A stretch of 60,000 bases of DNA, taken from positions 11,933,001-11,993,000 of the forward strand of contig OX485807.1 of the NCBI GenBank assembly GCA_950295325.1, given 5' to 3'. This document shows, piece after piece, positions 50,330-60,000 of the stretch (its first letter is position 1; every line of letters begins with the position of its first letter). The DNA comes from Polytrichum commune. Its lineage: Eukaryota > Streptophyta > Polytrichopsida > Polytrichales > Polytrichaceae. The notes beneath the pieces were generated by a model that saw only the letters and a list, made by a program, of their open reading frames with translations, had not been told where the DNA came from and did no database searches. Both the position numbers and the translations under genes were made by a program.

Positions 50330-50790
50330 AATAACTATAGTTAATTAGAGTTTTTTCAATACATTTTAGGGAACAACTATAATTAACTAGAAAAATTTGA
50401 GACCAAATCCAAGAACAACTATAGTTAACTAGTAATAGTTCAAGTATTATTATATATTTGAAAAAGTTTGCCTCTTGATTTGCTTCAGTTGAGGGTCTTT
50501 AATGTGCTCGGGCCATTAAGGATATTCAAGAAAGAAACACCTTTATAGGATCACTCATAGTGTTGGGCTTTAGAACAACCTCCATGTACACCACCAACAC
50601 AAATAACACACTAGTGACACTACAACAATACATCAAAATCCTGTGAACTGGCTGCCCTCAACGTTAGTTAACTAGATATAACTATAGTTAACTACATTTT
50701 TTGGTAGGTCAAATCACGCACAACTATGTTACGAAAGGCAACTAGTTCACTAATAGTTGAATTAAATGGTAAGCTGTCCAAGGTCTGAAA
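50330..50790 (+). repeat. Dispersed repeat with AACTATAGTTAACTA motifs, copies 2 and 3
   Basis: Two related segments (50330-50450 and 50660-50790) carry repeated ACTATAGTTAACTAG palindromes. The second matches 37030-37165 closely. Confidence 0.6.
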
Positions 50791-51170
50791 TCTTCAATTC
50801 TCCTTATCAGCGAAGAATCACAACATAAACCCTCAGCAACACTTAAGTATTTTTTTTAAATTTCAAATCGTCAGATGCCTCTACAATAAAGAGGGATATG
50901 ACGTCATCAACACAAGACAGGTGTGAGCGAAAAACACTTCACTCTTGAGCATAACCTCAGGCTCATACTTATGTAAATGTCGCATGGATTTATGAAGCTA
51001 AGCTATGGACCAAATGTTACTGCATCCTGTCAAAGGTGGTCTCATACTCGTCTGTCTACACCTACATACATGATCAACTCTACCTGCCTTGAATTTGTTG
51101 CCATTTTGTTGTCAATTGCTGCTGCTGCTGATGATGTACACTGTCTACATGCTAATGTGTGTCTGCTGCT

Positions 51171-54100
51171 CTACTTTCTGATGCTGTAGGTGTTGAATCG
51201 CAAAGCGATGTAGAAGAGCAGCCGATACCCAACCACGAAGGCCACCATAGCCACAGCATTGATCCACATGTGCACAGCTCCTGCACCCAGGTACTCCAAC
51301 ACCGTTTGCGAGTCCACTCCGAAGAACCAGACTGTGTTTTCAAGGCGCCCGTACTCGTTCTTGAGGAGCATTTCGTAGGGGTACTTGAAAATGGAGATGT
51401 AGTGCACCCAGATCCAGTACTTTGGTATGCCAGTTCTGCACAGAACAATCAAACTTCAATTCAGCCGCATCGAACAACAACCGGTGTTTGTTACACAACA
51501 ATGGACGGGGAGGACCCGACTGCTAGTTACAGATGAACCAGTTGAGTTTGAGACATAACCAGTTCAAATTCAAGACTTCAGGGAAATTACCAATCGATTT
51601 AGAGGAATTTACAGAAAGAATATTCCTCCAATTGACAATGGAAAAAAGAAGAAGATGTCAACATGCAACCGGTTGGGCTTGGAAACGCGAGGATCTCGAC
51701 CGATTATACCCAAAAATCTCCCTGGACATTGTTACACAAAACAAGTATAGAGGGTTTTGAGTTCTTACTTTTTGTTTAATTTTGTTTTTGAGACATAATT
51801 TCAAAGTTGCTAGTGCCAAAAATGCATAAAGAATCAAAAGACAAGCCCATTGAGAGCAGAAGCGGAATTCCTCAAGATTGCCACAGCACCAGAGAGAGAG
51901 GGAGAGAGAGAGAGGGAGAGAGAGAGCAAAGGAAACTACTATAGCAATTTTGGAGCTGGCATCACATTATTCCAAAAGTAGAATGCTCTCTAAGGCGAGG
52001 AAATACGAACTGAATATGGTGGAATAAATTGACACATGAACTGAGATGCTTCAGATCCAATGTTGGATGTGAGAGATAGTTTGGGCGACTTGGCATTTAA
52101 TAAAGGTCAAATGGGGTGTGGTCCAATGAGACCAGACATCCCTCCATACTTGGCATGCGATCCTAAAAATATGAAAGAACCATCCAACCATGCTTTAGTA
52201 GGAAAAGAGAGCAAAAAATTAGAGTTTATTGTAAAGTATGGGGATGAACTGGGATTGACATTCTCTATAACTAAAATTCTCCTCATTTTTCTTGTCACCT
52301 TTGTGCACATGCACCTCTTTGCTCCTCTCACTACCCTAGATAGGATATTTAGTGTTTGATACACTAAATACGAACGCATAAACTAAATATCAATAACCCT
52401 ATGAAAGTAAGTAATATGAAATGTAAACTCAAACACTAAATATCAACTATGGTAATATGTGGAAGTTACATATTTGAATTTAGTGTTAGTAAGGACATGA
52501 AAAAAAAAAACCAATGTTAAAAGGAGAATTCTAGCATATCTTCTAACACTTATTATCAAAAAATTTGAAAATGAGTGTTGAGCAAGGTAGGGTGATAACA
52601 ACATTAAATATAATCAAACACTAATTATCTTATTTAGTGTAGTGTAATTCCCAAATAGAATCAAACACAAGAAAACAATTCAAAATATTCTTAAAGTTTT
52701 GTTCCCTTGAATAGTGGTAAAATGACTTCCCTCCCTAGTCTTTTTGAGTTCACTACCAAAAGCTTTGGAAGTGGCATATTTGGGAGCTTCCTTCAAAAAA
52801 CTTTAGTTGGGTCTCAATTCTGATGAGTTTAAAGTTTACTCTATTGTTGCTGTTTTATGGAGAACTCATTGGTCAAATACATTGTAATATAAATGATTAT
52901 GGTGTGAATGTTCATATGATGGTATTAGACTAGTAAGGTAGATGGGTTATTAATATGTGATCGTTAGCAAATTCAAATCGAGGCCGTAATTGCTTTCCTC
53001 ATAAATTTTGGAGTTCATATGAATATCTTATTCATTATCAAAGTGGAATCTTGTGCTCATTACATGGTCATATATGTCCCCACAATTAAGTTGACTATTG
53101 AGAATAATTATAATTTTTTGAGCATGTCGTTCTATCTCTTCTAGACTCATGAGTCATGTCTTTTTGGTCTTTGGTCTTTGAGTCACAGCTAACCACATGC
53201 CACTCAAATATGAGTGTATGATTAAAAGAGAAAATCCACATTAGGCATGTCTCTCTTATCACCTTCTTGTCATACCACCAAGGGGTATATATATAATGAA
53301 GAATTTTCATTTTTGTTTGATATAGGTCACATGGGCATTTGTGGGTGTTCTTGATACCATTTGGGTCTATATAATCTTGAGAACCTTCATACCAAGGTAA
53401 AGTGTTAGGATGATAAGTATTTACCTGAATAACAATATAGGTGTAAGTAGATTATGAAATTTTATGATCCCAACATGGTTCAAAATAAGTCGATTTTTGT
53501 ATTACAATTTTGGTTCCAATCAAGCAAGTGCTTTATTACCAATTTATATATAGTAGGTGCTTGATCTATTGAGTCAAAATAGTGATATGGTAGATACTAG
53601 GTGCCAACCACCACCGATGGCATGACAACACGTGCCCAATATTGGACTAATGATGAGGCCATGGCATGGTCATCTAAACTGGTGATAATATGTCTACTTG
53701 TATCCAATCAAAAATAGACACGTCAACAAAATTGCTTGGCATGACTTCTACATTGAGAATGAACCGGTTATGTTGAGAACGGGCATTCATTCTATCAGAG
53801 TCAACATGATGCCCATGGCTCGTGAAAGCAACTAGTTACAATCCATAATTTGAATCCTCATGTCGGTTTCATACATGATCGATGTGAGAAGACATGAAGC
53901 TAAGATAACAACTAAGATTTCAATATATATATATTTTTGGTCTCTAGTACACGTCACGAGGGGATGTGGCTAAAGGACATGACCATCCTTGCTGCTTTAG
54001 AATAACCATGTAATCGAGGTTCCTCTAGACAATGTTACGTTGCGAATCAACATTCAAGAATTGGCGGGAGCTAGTCAACATGATGTATAGCACCTGGGGA

Positions 54101-57100
54101 TGAAGAAGAACGGGGAAGAGGTAGAAATATGCATCGCCCCGTAGTTTCGGCTCCTAGTGTCAGTTTCATACATAACTGGTATGAGAGGAATCAAATTTCA
54201 TATCACATTTTGGTCTCTAGTCCAGATCATGAGAATGTGTGACTATGGGTCAAAACTATCTTCTTAATAACCACTATAGTAATGCCACGTAATCAAGATT
54301 CCTCCTCAAGTGGTTATGTTGTGAATGAGCATTTGAGAATTGGTGGGAGCTACGTAGCGTCGACCATCTCCAATCTTGTTGATGTGCCGTGCCGGCATTG
54401 GACACAAGCACAACAAATATAGACTGTAGCACACACCCCTCATGACATGGCTAACATTACACTTGATGTCATCCATGTGTTGCCTTGCTATGAGTTCTAA
54501 GGAGTCCTCATATGTTTACCTTGTTGCTCCCGTGACTCAATAAGTAGCAGCAGGGCTCCTCGCGTACAATATCTAGTGCATAGTTACCATGATGTGAATA
54601 TACATTAGATGAAGAGGCGGGAGGAAGAGATCGAACTATGCGTCGACCCATAATTGGGCTCCTCGTGCCAGTTATCATACAAAAACTGGCAGGAGAAGAG
54701 ATGGAGCGAAGTGAGAAATCAGACTGCATCGTTTTTTTTTTGGGTCTCTCTAGTACACATCGCGACGGGATGTGGCTAGGGGTTAGGACCATCCTCTTGA
54801 TAACCACTAGAATCACGTCACGCATTCATTGAGAATCCTCTTAATCACACGGATGATGTTGCGAATCAGCATTCGTCAGAAACAAGGCTCCCGATACATA
54901 CATATCATAGCTGGTGATCGTCCCCCCCGCGACCGATCGAGTACGTTGAAAGAAATTCATAGTAGTCAGCATGATGTGCAGCATCGACGTACCTGGGGAT
55001 GAAGAGGCCGGAGAAGAGGTAGAAATAGGCGTCGAGCGCGAGCACGATCGTCTGGCTCCCGTTCGCGTCCGGGACGACGCTGGCGATGAAGGAGACGAAG
55101 GAATTGGCGACGCAGAGTGTGAGGAAGACGATGAGCACGAACGTGAGGAAGGCGGCGGGCGTGGCCACGAGCCCCACCAGGAAGTAGGAGGTGGCCGAGA
55201 ACAGCGTCGCCAGCAGGAACAGGAAGGGCAGCATGGTCGCGGCCTGCGAGAGCACGTAGCTCGACGCTCGGTAGGCGCCGCGCGACGACTCGCGGATGAA
55301 GATCTGGCGCTCCTGCAAGAAGATGGGGAGCGCCTCGTTGGAGGTGAAGATGAGCGTCGCGATCGCAAAGTTGAAGTAGCCCGTGCGCTGCACGATCCCT
55401 TGGTAGTTGTGGCGCGCGTGGAGGAAGAGTGTGCCGACCGTGAGTCCCACGAGGATCTACACGAGCATGGAGCATTGTTAGTTGTCGGCAACAGTTTTCA
55501 ACCACGATATTCATATCACTGTCGGGGAAGATTTTTGGGCATAATCGGTCGAGATTCTAGTGTTTCCAAGTCGAACTGGCTACATGTTGACATCTTTCGG
55601 TTTTTCTTCATTCAATTGAGGTATATTCTATGAATTCCTCCAAAACGATCGGTGATATTCTTAAAGTTTTAAATTTCAACCAGTTATTTCTCAAACTCAA
55701 CCTGTTCATCTGTAACTAGTAGCCAGTTCTGCCCGTCCAGTGACTAATATCACCCTCCTCAGGCACCATATATTATAAGACGCAAATCTGATCAATAGAT
55801 GGAGAACAAGAGAAATGAACTGACTAACACCTGCATACCTTACAAAACCCCGCCAGGATGGCAACTCTCCCTTGTTAATCGGTTGTTTCTAAAACAAATC
55901 TAACGTAATGCTTCAAATGCGTCTAATGAATTGATTCTTTGTTACAACACATCGAGGAGCAACATGCTTGGAAAGAGGGCATTGTTAGGAATCCATTGAT
56001 ACGGCTTGTGTGTGAAATAGAAAATGTTTACGATTTTAGATATCTTTTTTGGAACTTAGCAAAAGCAATTGTTCTAAAGCAGGGTGACCATCCGGTCACC
56101 CTAGGTATTCTTTTCTTCATTTTTAATGTTTTTGTGGCAAAAATCTTAGATATCATAGTTTTATAAATGCGAATGATGAAAAAGCAACTCCAAATTAATG
56201 CTCCTTTTTAAAATTGTCGTAGAAGTTCTAAACCATGTTCTGAAAACTTCAGGAGGATCCTTGCGGGGGGGCTACAGATTGTTGCCATCCCGTGGGTGAA
56301 CCTTTGAAGGCTTGAGAGGTGAAGCTTTTTTCTAAGATGTGTTGCAAAATCACATTCTTGAGAGTTTCTTGGGAAATACCATCGACGAGAAGTTGCAAGG
56401 CACCATCCGTCCGGTTTCAAATACAAAAAGTAGTTTGGTTCTCGGTGGTAAATTTAGGAGGAGAGCTTTGAAAAATTATCGTCATACTCACAGACCTCAT
56501 TGTTTTGCTAAAACACTTGATATAACTATCTGAATTTACCAGTACCAGAGACCGGTGGAAAAGTACAAGCATGGTGTGATCTTCAAATGATCGAACTGTT
56601 AAAATTTCATAATGAGATATGAGCACTTACTGAGGTATAGAGGATAGCCATTCACAAAATTTTATGATCAAAGCTTGTGCAGGTGATGGACAGTTCCATA
56701 ATTTACTGGTAATATGGTTTTTGGCTAAGAAACGATTATTCTTAGACAAGATCTGGTCATTTTTGAATTTGAGTCTCCCATTTTGCTACATTTAGGCCAT
56801 TGAGGGTTAATCGTGTGGAGAAGCTGGTGGTATGGGGTGGTACTGATCACATCAGAACACTTGAGCTCAAATTGTTTTTGGGAAGGTATTCTATATATTA
56901 TGTTGCCAATTGGTTGCGAAGGGTTTTGAGGATACATACCATGAGGCCAACTCGTGCAAAGAACAAAAGTTTTGAGCGGAGGATGACCAGGAAGTTTCGG
57001 TGTCCAAGGACCAGCAACTCGGAGAAGAACGAAGTTCCAAATGCTGGTTTCCAGATATTGGCACGAGCTGCATCTGAAGAATTAACCAATGGGCTCCCTG

Positions 57101-59640
57101 CAAGAGTTGAGAGCTCCATCTGCTTCGTCTGTTGATAAGTTTCCTGAAGGAGTTGACTGACATATGTCAGTAATTGAGCATCGACTGTCTGAACTTTTCC
57201 TAGCTAATAGGGAATGCAGGCAATCTGAAGGCCTTTGCAGAGAGGAACAGGAAGGAATATAAAGCTGGTATGTCATAGATTGACTTGCCATTACTTCTCT
57301 CAAGGTTGGGTAAACAAAAAGTACAAATAAACTGTTTGGGATACCAAATAGATGGAGGGAATGATCGTATACGAGCATACCTCTCATATATCCAACATAA
57401 ACATTTGACCTCCTATAGGTTTGTTGCTTATTCAACTTAAATCACCTCTAGTAAATTAATTCGGGGTCTTTAAAGCTAATTCCAGTGTCAAATCAACTAA
57501 AAAAAAACAAACATGGGCTCTATACTGTTTCAGGGCTTTTATGTTGGGTGAATGAGAGGTACGCTCGGATAGGATCTCTCCCAAATAGATGAAGAATCAA
57601 AACATACTTGGAATTCAATGAGGCGTTGGAGGCCTTGAGGTTGGTCTTCACACTCCTCAATTACATCCAGAGCATACTCCACCACGTTCACCTGTCAGAA
57701 GACAATGTAATGTTATAAAAACCATAGTACAAATAGTTAATCACAAGGTACTTTGGGAAATTTACCTTGGTAGGAGAACATGTGGTAAAGTGGACAAAAT
57801 CTGATGAATGGACTTGTATAAAAACATGTGCTAAAGTGAACAAAACTTGGTGAATGAGCTTCCAATCAAGTCATGTCCATTCATACTATTTTGTCCATTT
57901 TCACCATGTCATGTTTCCCCACGTTATAAATTGTCCAAACTTTTGCGTGATAGAAGAATGACTAGACTGGAGTAGTTGACATCCACTGTATATTTTGGGG
58001 ACATTCTAAAACTTTGGAACAACGAGGGTGCATGGACATTGACGCAATCAATCTTCCAAAATTTAAACTGTCAATGACAACGTGTTCATCGGATGGTTTG
58101 GGGTGATCCATGACATTGATTGTTTCACATGCATGGGTGCAGCATGCTGGAACGGTAAGGACCAATTTAAACTAGCACAAATTTTCCAAAGTAGGCACTT
58201 ATGATTACATGTTCCGGCATGGTGTATCCGAGGCCATCGAAGTAGACCACCATCTGTGGGACATCCCCGTAGTAGATGACGTTGCCTCTCGACAACACCA
58301 AGAATTTGTTGATGGTGTCTAGGATCCTGTAACTGGGCTGGTGGATCGTCAAGAGAATCGTGCGATGGCGAAGAACTGCCATCTCTGACAAAATTTGCAT
58401 GACGTGAAGTGCTGAAGTGCTGTCCAAGCCGGATGTGGGCTCATCGAGGAAGAGCACTGCTGGGTCGTGAATTAAGTCCACTCCGATGGAGACGCGGCGC
58501 CTCTCTCCTCCGGAAACCCCCCTGACCTGTACCAGGAAATATTTGTCACTAACCTTAATGGCATCATCACTCTTGAGTCAGCAACATCATTTTTTGGGGG
58601 GTTTTTGTTTTCTGAGGTCCAGATGAAATATTTTGACAACAATATGGCTTCAATGCACAAAAGGAACAATCAACTGGATAAGGAACTAGGTATGACAGAA
58701 ATTTGGACTCACACATGAATTGATAAAATTATGGAGTATATGATTCTATTGACAAGTTCAATTACATTAATGTCATAAACAAATCTTGGATGTGGACTTT
58801 ATCTCTTGTGATGAAATTAGTTTTGTTGCATGTACACAATATTAATTGTGAAGAATAAACAGTTGGAGTGGTGTTTCGACCACATTGCTTCTCAAAGTTT
58901 GCGTAATTAGAGTTTCCATCATATTCTTCTAGTTTTCTCCTCCCCCCCTTTTTGGTGCAACATGCATGTATCAATGGCGCAAACGATACTCTCATGTGCA
59001 TAAACATTTTTGGACAAGTATTTTTCCTGATTTACTAGTATCTACTTGAGTTGGTTAGTTGGATATTTATTTGCAAACTATAAGTGGTTGCTCTGGTCTG
59101 ATAATTCATCTCAATCATTTTAGCCTGTTGTCGCGCGTCTGGGAGCTTTTGGTTTTGAGCACAATTTTCAACAGCTTACGGACCTCATGAAAGTTTTTCT
59201 CTGGGTGCTGAAATTCCGAACTTCTAGTCATGGAGTTCTATAGGGTCGTGAATCAATGAAAGTGATAAGTGATAAGTTTTTTCTTTGTGTTCTAGAGTGG
59301 GCCATGCATCTGGTTAACAATAAACCGATCTAGCCACTCAAGTGCAGTTTTTCATTTGCAGCATTAACCACAAGCTTTTGCAGGGCTCAGGCCTTGGAGG
59401 AATATAGTATGTGAACTTATAGGAATTCTTTACAGAAATGGGAAAGCCAGACATGGGTGTCTGTTGCAACACCTTTTGATCGCCCACCCGGGTATCAGCG
59501 CACGTAGTGAGGCTTAGCATTTTGATGAGGGAATTCACACGCTCCTGTTTCTCCCTGAAGCTCATCGTTCCAGGAAGCCGAAGCCGCGCACTGAACATGA
59601 GTGTCTCTCGGATGGTCAGAGTTGGATACAGAGCATCGTC
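51171..59640 (-). CDS. Half-size ABC transporter, ABCG (WBC) subfamily, 5' end outside window
   Basis: Six exons (59640-59473, 58526-58209, 57691-57608, 57143-56940, 55456-54993, 51435-51171) join in frame to 500 C-terminal residues ending in TAG. ABCG half-transporters dimerise in membranes and export lipids, hormones or secondary metabolites; the substrate cannot be inferred. Visible: [20 protein letters not shown] (after the Q-loop), ABC signature [12 protein letters not shown], Walker [16 protein letters not shown]-loop [11 protein letters not shown], then [16 protein letters not shown]. The nucleotide-binding-then-membrane order fits ABCG. About six hydrophobic helices follow, including [39 protein letters not shown]-like and a last one near the C-terminus, with [19 protein letters not shown] between. 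Walker A and the start lie beyond 60000; bases 59641-60000 are intron as far as I see. Intron 5 (3.6 kb) holds transposons and decayed exon copies. Confidence 0.92.
51499..51731 (+). mobile_element. hAT-type MITE (CAATG family), intact copy in ABCG intron 5
   Basis: Ends CAATGGACGGGGAG and inverse of CAATGTCCAGGGAG; flanked by a perfect 8-bp repeat TTACACAA (51491-51498 and 51732-51739). 233 bp. It is the reference copy for those at 402-1436 and 55517-55742. Confidence 0.88.
51893..51928. repeat. (GA)n microsatellite
   Basis: An imperfect GA run interrupted by GGG, in ABCG intron 5. Confidence 0.9.
52331..52652. mobile_element. MITE with TTTAGTGT ends, copy in ABCG intron 5
   Basis: Reverse-orientation match to 10403-10728, with shared blocks ATTTAGTGTTTGATACACTA, CCCTATGAAAGT and TATGTGGAAGTTACAT. 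The left terminus is more eroded than the right. Confidence 0.7.
52970..53290 (+). repeat. Dispersed repeat, third copy
   Basis: Matches 7850-8095 and 34800-35130 in blocks (CGAGGCCGTAATTGCTTTCC, TTTTGGAGTTCATATG, TTGAGCATGT, CACTCAAATATGAGTGT). Lies in ABCG intron 5. Confidence 0.6.
53800..54961 (-). repeat. Decayed tandem array derived from ABCG exon 5 and its donor region
   Basis: Units at about 53800-54070, 54071-54350 and 54585-54961 share TCTCTAGTACACGTCACGAG-like, GGGATGTGGCTA, ATAACCA and GCGAATCAACATTC blocks. In the unit at 54075-54140 the segment CCTGGGGATGAAGAAGAACG and onward is a clear copy of the 3' end of the real ABCG exon (54991-55045): read on the minus strand it still encodes DAYFYLF. 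The 54600-54660 copy is more decayed. The array lies directly downstream of the real exon, so repeated local duplication across the exon-intron boundary is the simplest origin. None looks functional as an exon. Confidence 0.7.
55517..55742 (-). mobile_element. hAT-type MITE (CAATG family), reverse copy in ABCG intron 4
   Basis: Ends CACTGTCGGGGAAGA and CTGCCCGTCCAGTG, body matching 51499-51731 in reverse over its whole length. Flanks ATTCATAT and ACTAATAT agree at 6 of 8 positions and are probably a decayed target duplication. Confidence 0.78.
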
Positions 59641-60000
59641 CTGCACAGCAACAAACTTGAAATTATGGCATGTAATGACTGCAATAAGAGTAGTAATTAA
59701 TGTCTGCAAAACCTCAATCCTTCTATGGTTCAAAACCATCAAGATTCAGAAACTAAAACCCTTAGATAGCTGGTGATATAATTCTAATTTCTCGGCCATC
59801 CTGCATAATATCCGCCACTTTTCATACCCCAGGACTGCAATTTTCTGTACCTCCCATAGGGGCATTGTCTTTAGAGTCTGGTTTAGAGCTGTGAAGACAT
59901 TAGAGTTATGTGTAAAGTCCCTCACAGGGGACGGAATCCTGGGGCTGATCCTTCTTTGAATGAATTTCTATTAAGAGCTCGTGAGCATGTTGTGCGCTGG
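59641..60000 (-). other. ABCG intron reaching the window edge
   Basis: The acceptor AG at 59642-59641 precedes the first visible ABCG exon. I found no upstream exon and no Walker A motif before 60000. Confidence 0.6.

Noticed and set aside
54971-55633. 220-codon plus-strand frame rich in Glu and Arg
   Set aside because: Antisense of the ABCG membrane exon; the minus strand has the ABCG helices in frame with its neighbours.

Overview
The window is nuclear DNA from a land plant with a repeat-rich genome. It has three multi-exon genes with GT-AG introns and plant-type protein families, set in long AT-rich stretches full of small transposons, microsatellites and G/C homopolymer runs. I cannot name the species. 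Introns of 0.5-3.6 kb filled with transposons, and the absence of obvious LTR retrotransposon coding sequence, would suit several non-seed plants, but that is a guess.

Layout. 0.3-2.5 kb is a nest of small DNA transposons, including a three-level nest at 402-1440 and a hAT-type MITE with an 8-bp target duplication. 6.9-11.4 kb (+) holds a three-exon divergent-loop cyclophilin with a long C-terminal extension that I do not recognise; a Mutator-type foldback element sits in intron 1 and another MITE in intron 2. 13.2-22.5 kb (-) holds a complete 14-exon gene for a plant ELL-type RNA polymerase II elongation factor (1593 aa as modelled), converging on the cyclophilin gene. Its leader carries a short upstream ORF and a cluster of AUG codons immediately followed by stops. 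23-51 kb has no gene that looks intact. It holds microsatellites, tandem repeats, a decayed transposase-like reading frame (28.2-30.0 kb, -), a decayed multi-exon coding region (30.2-32.9 kb, +), three hAT-like elements with G-run termini, a Harbinger-type MITE and a broken pogo/Tigger transposase nested inside one hAT-like element. 51.2-59.6 kb (-) holds the 3' six exons of a half-size ABCG (WBC) transporter whose 5' end, including Walker A, lies beyond the right edge.

The three genes are unrelated in function (protein folding, transcription elongation, membrane export), and nothing suggests a cluster. The most interesting points are the cyclophilin fusion with substituted active-site residues, the AUG-stop cluster in the ELL leader, the SP-K repeats in ELL, decayed partial copies of an ABCG exon inside the adjacent intron, inverted MITEs flanking that exon, and transposon families whose insertion structure can be read within this window (target duplications, an empty site, nesting order).
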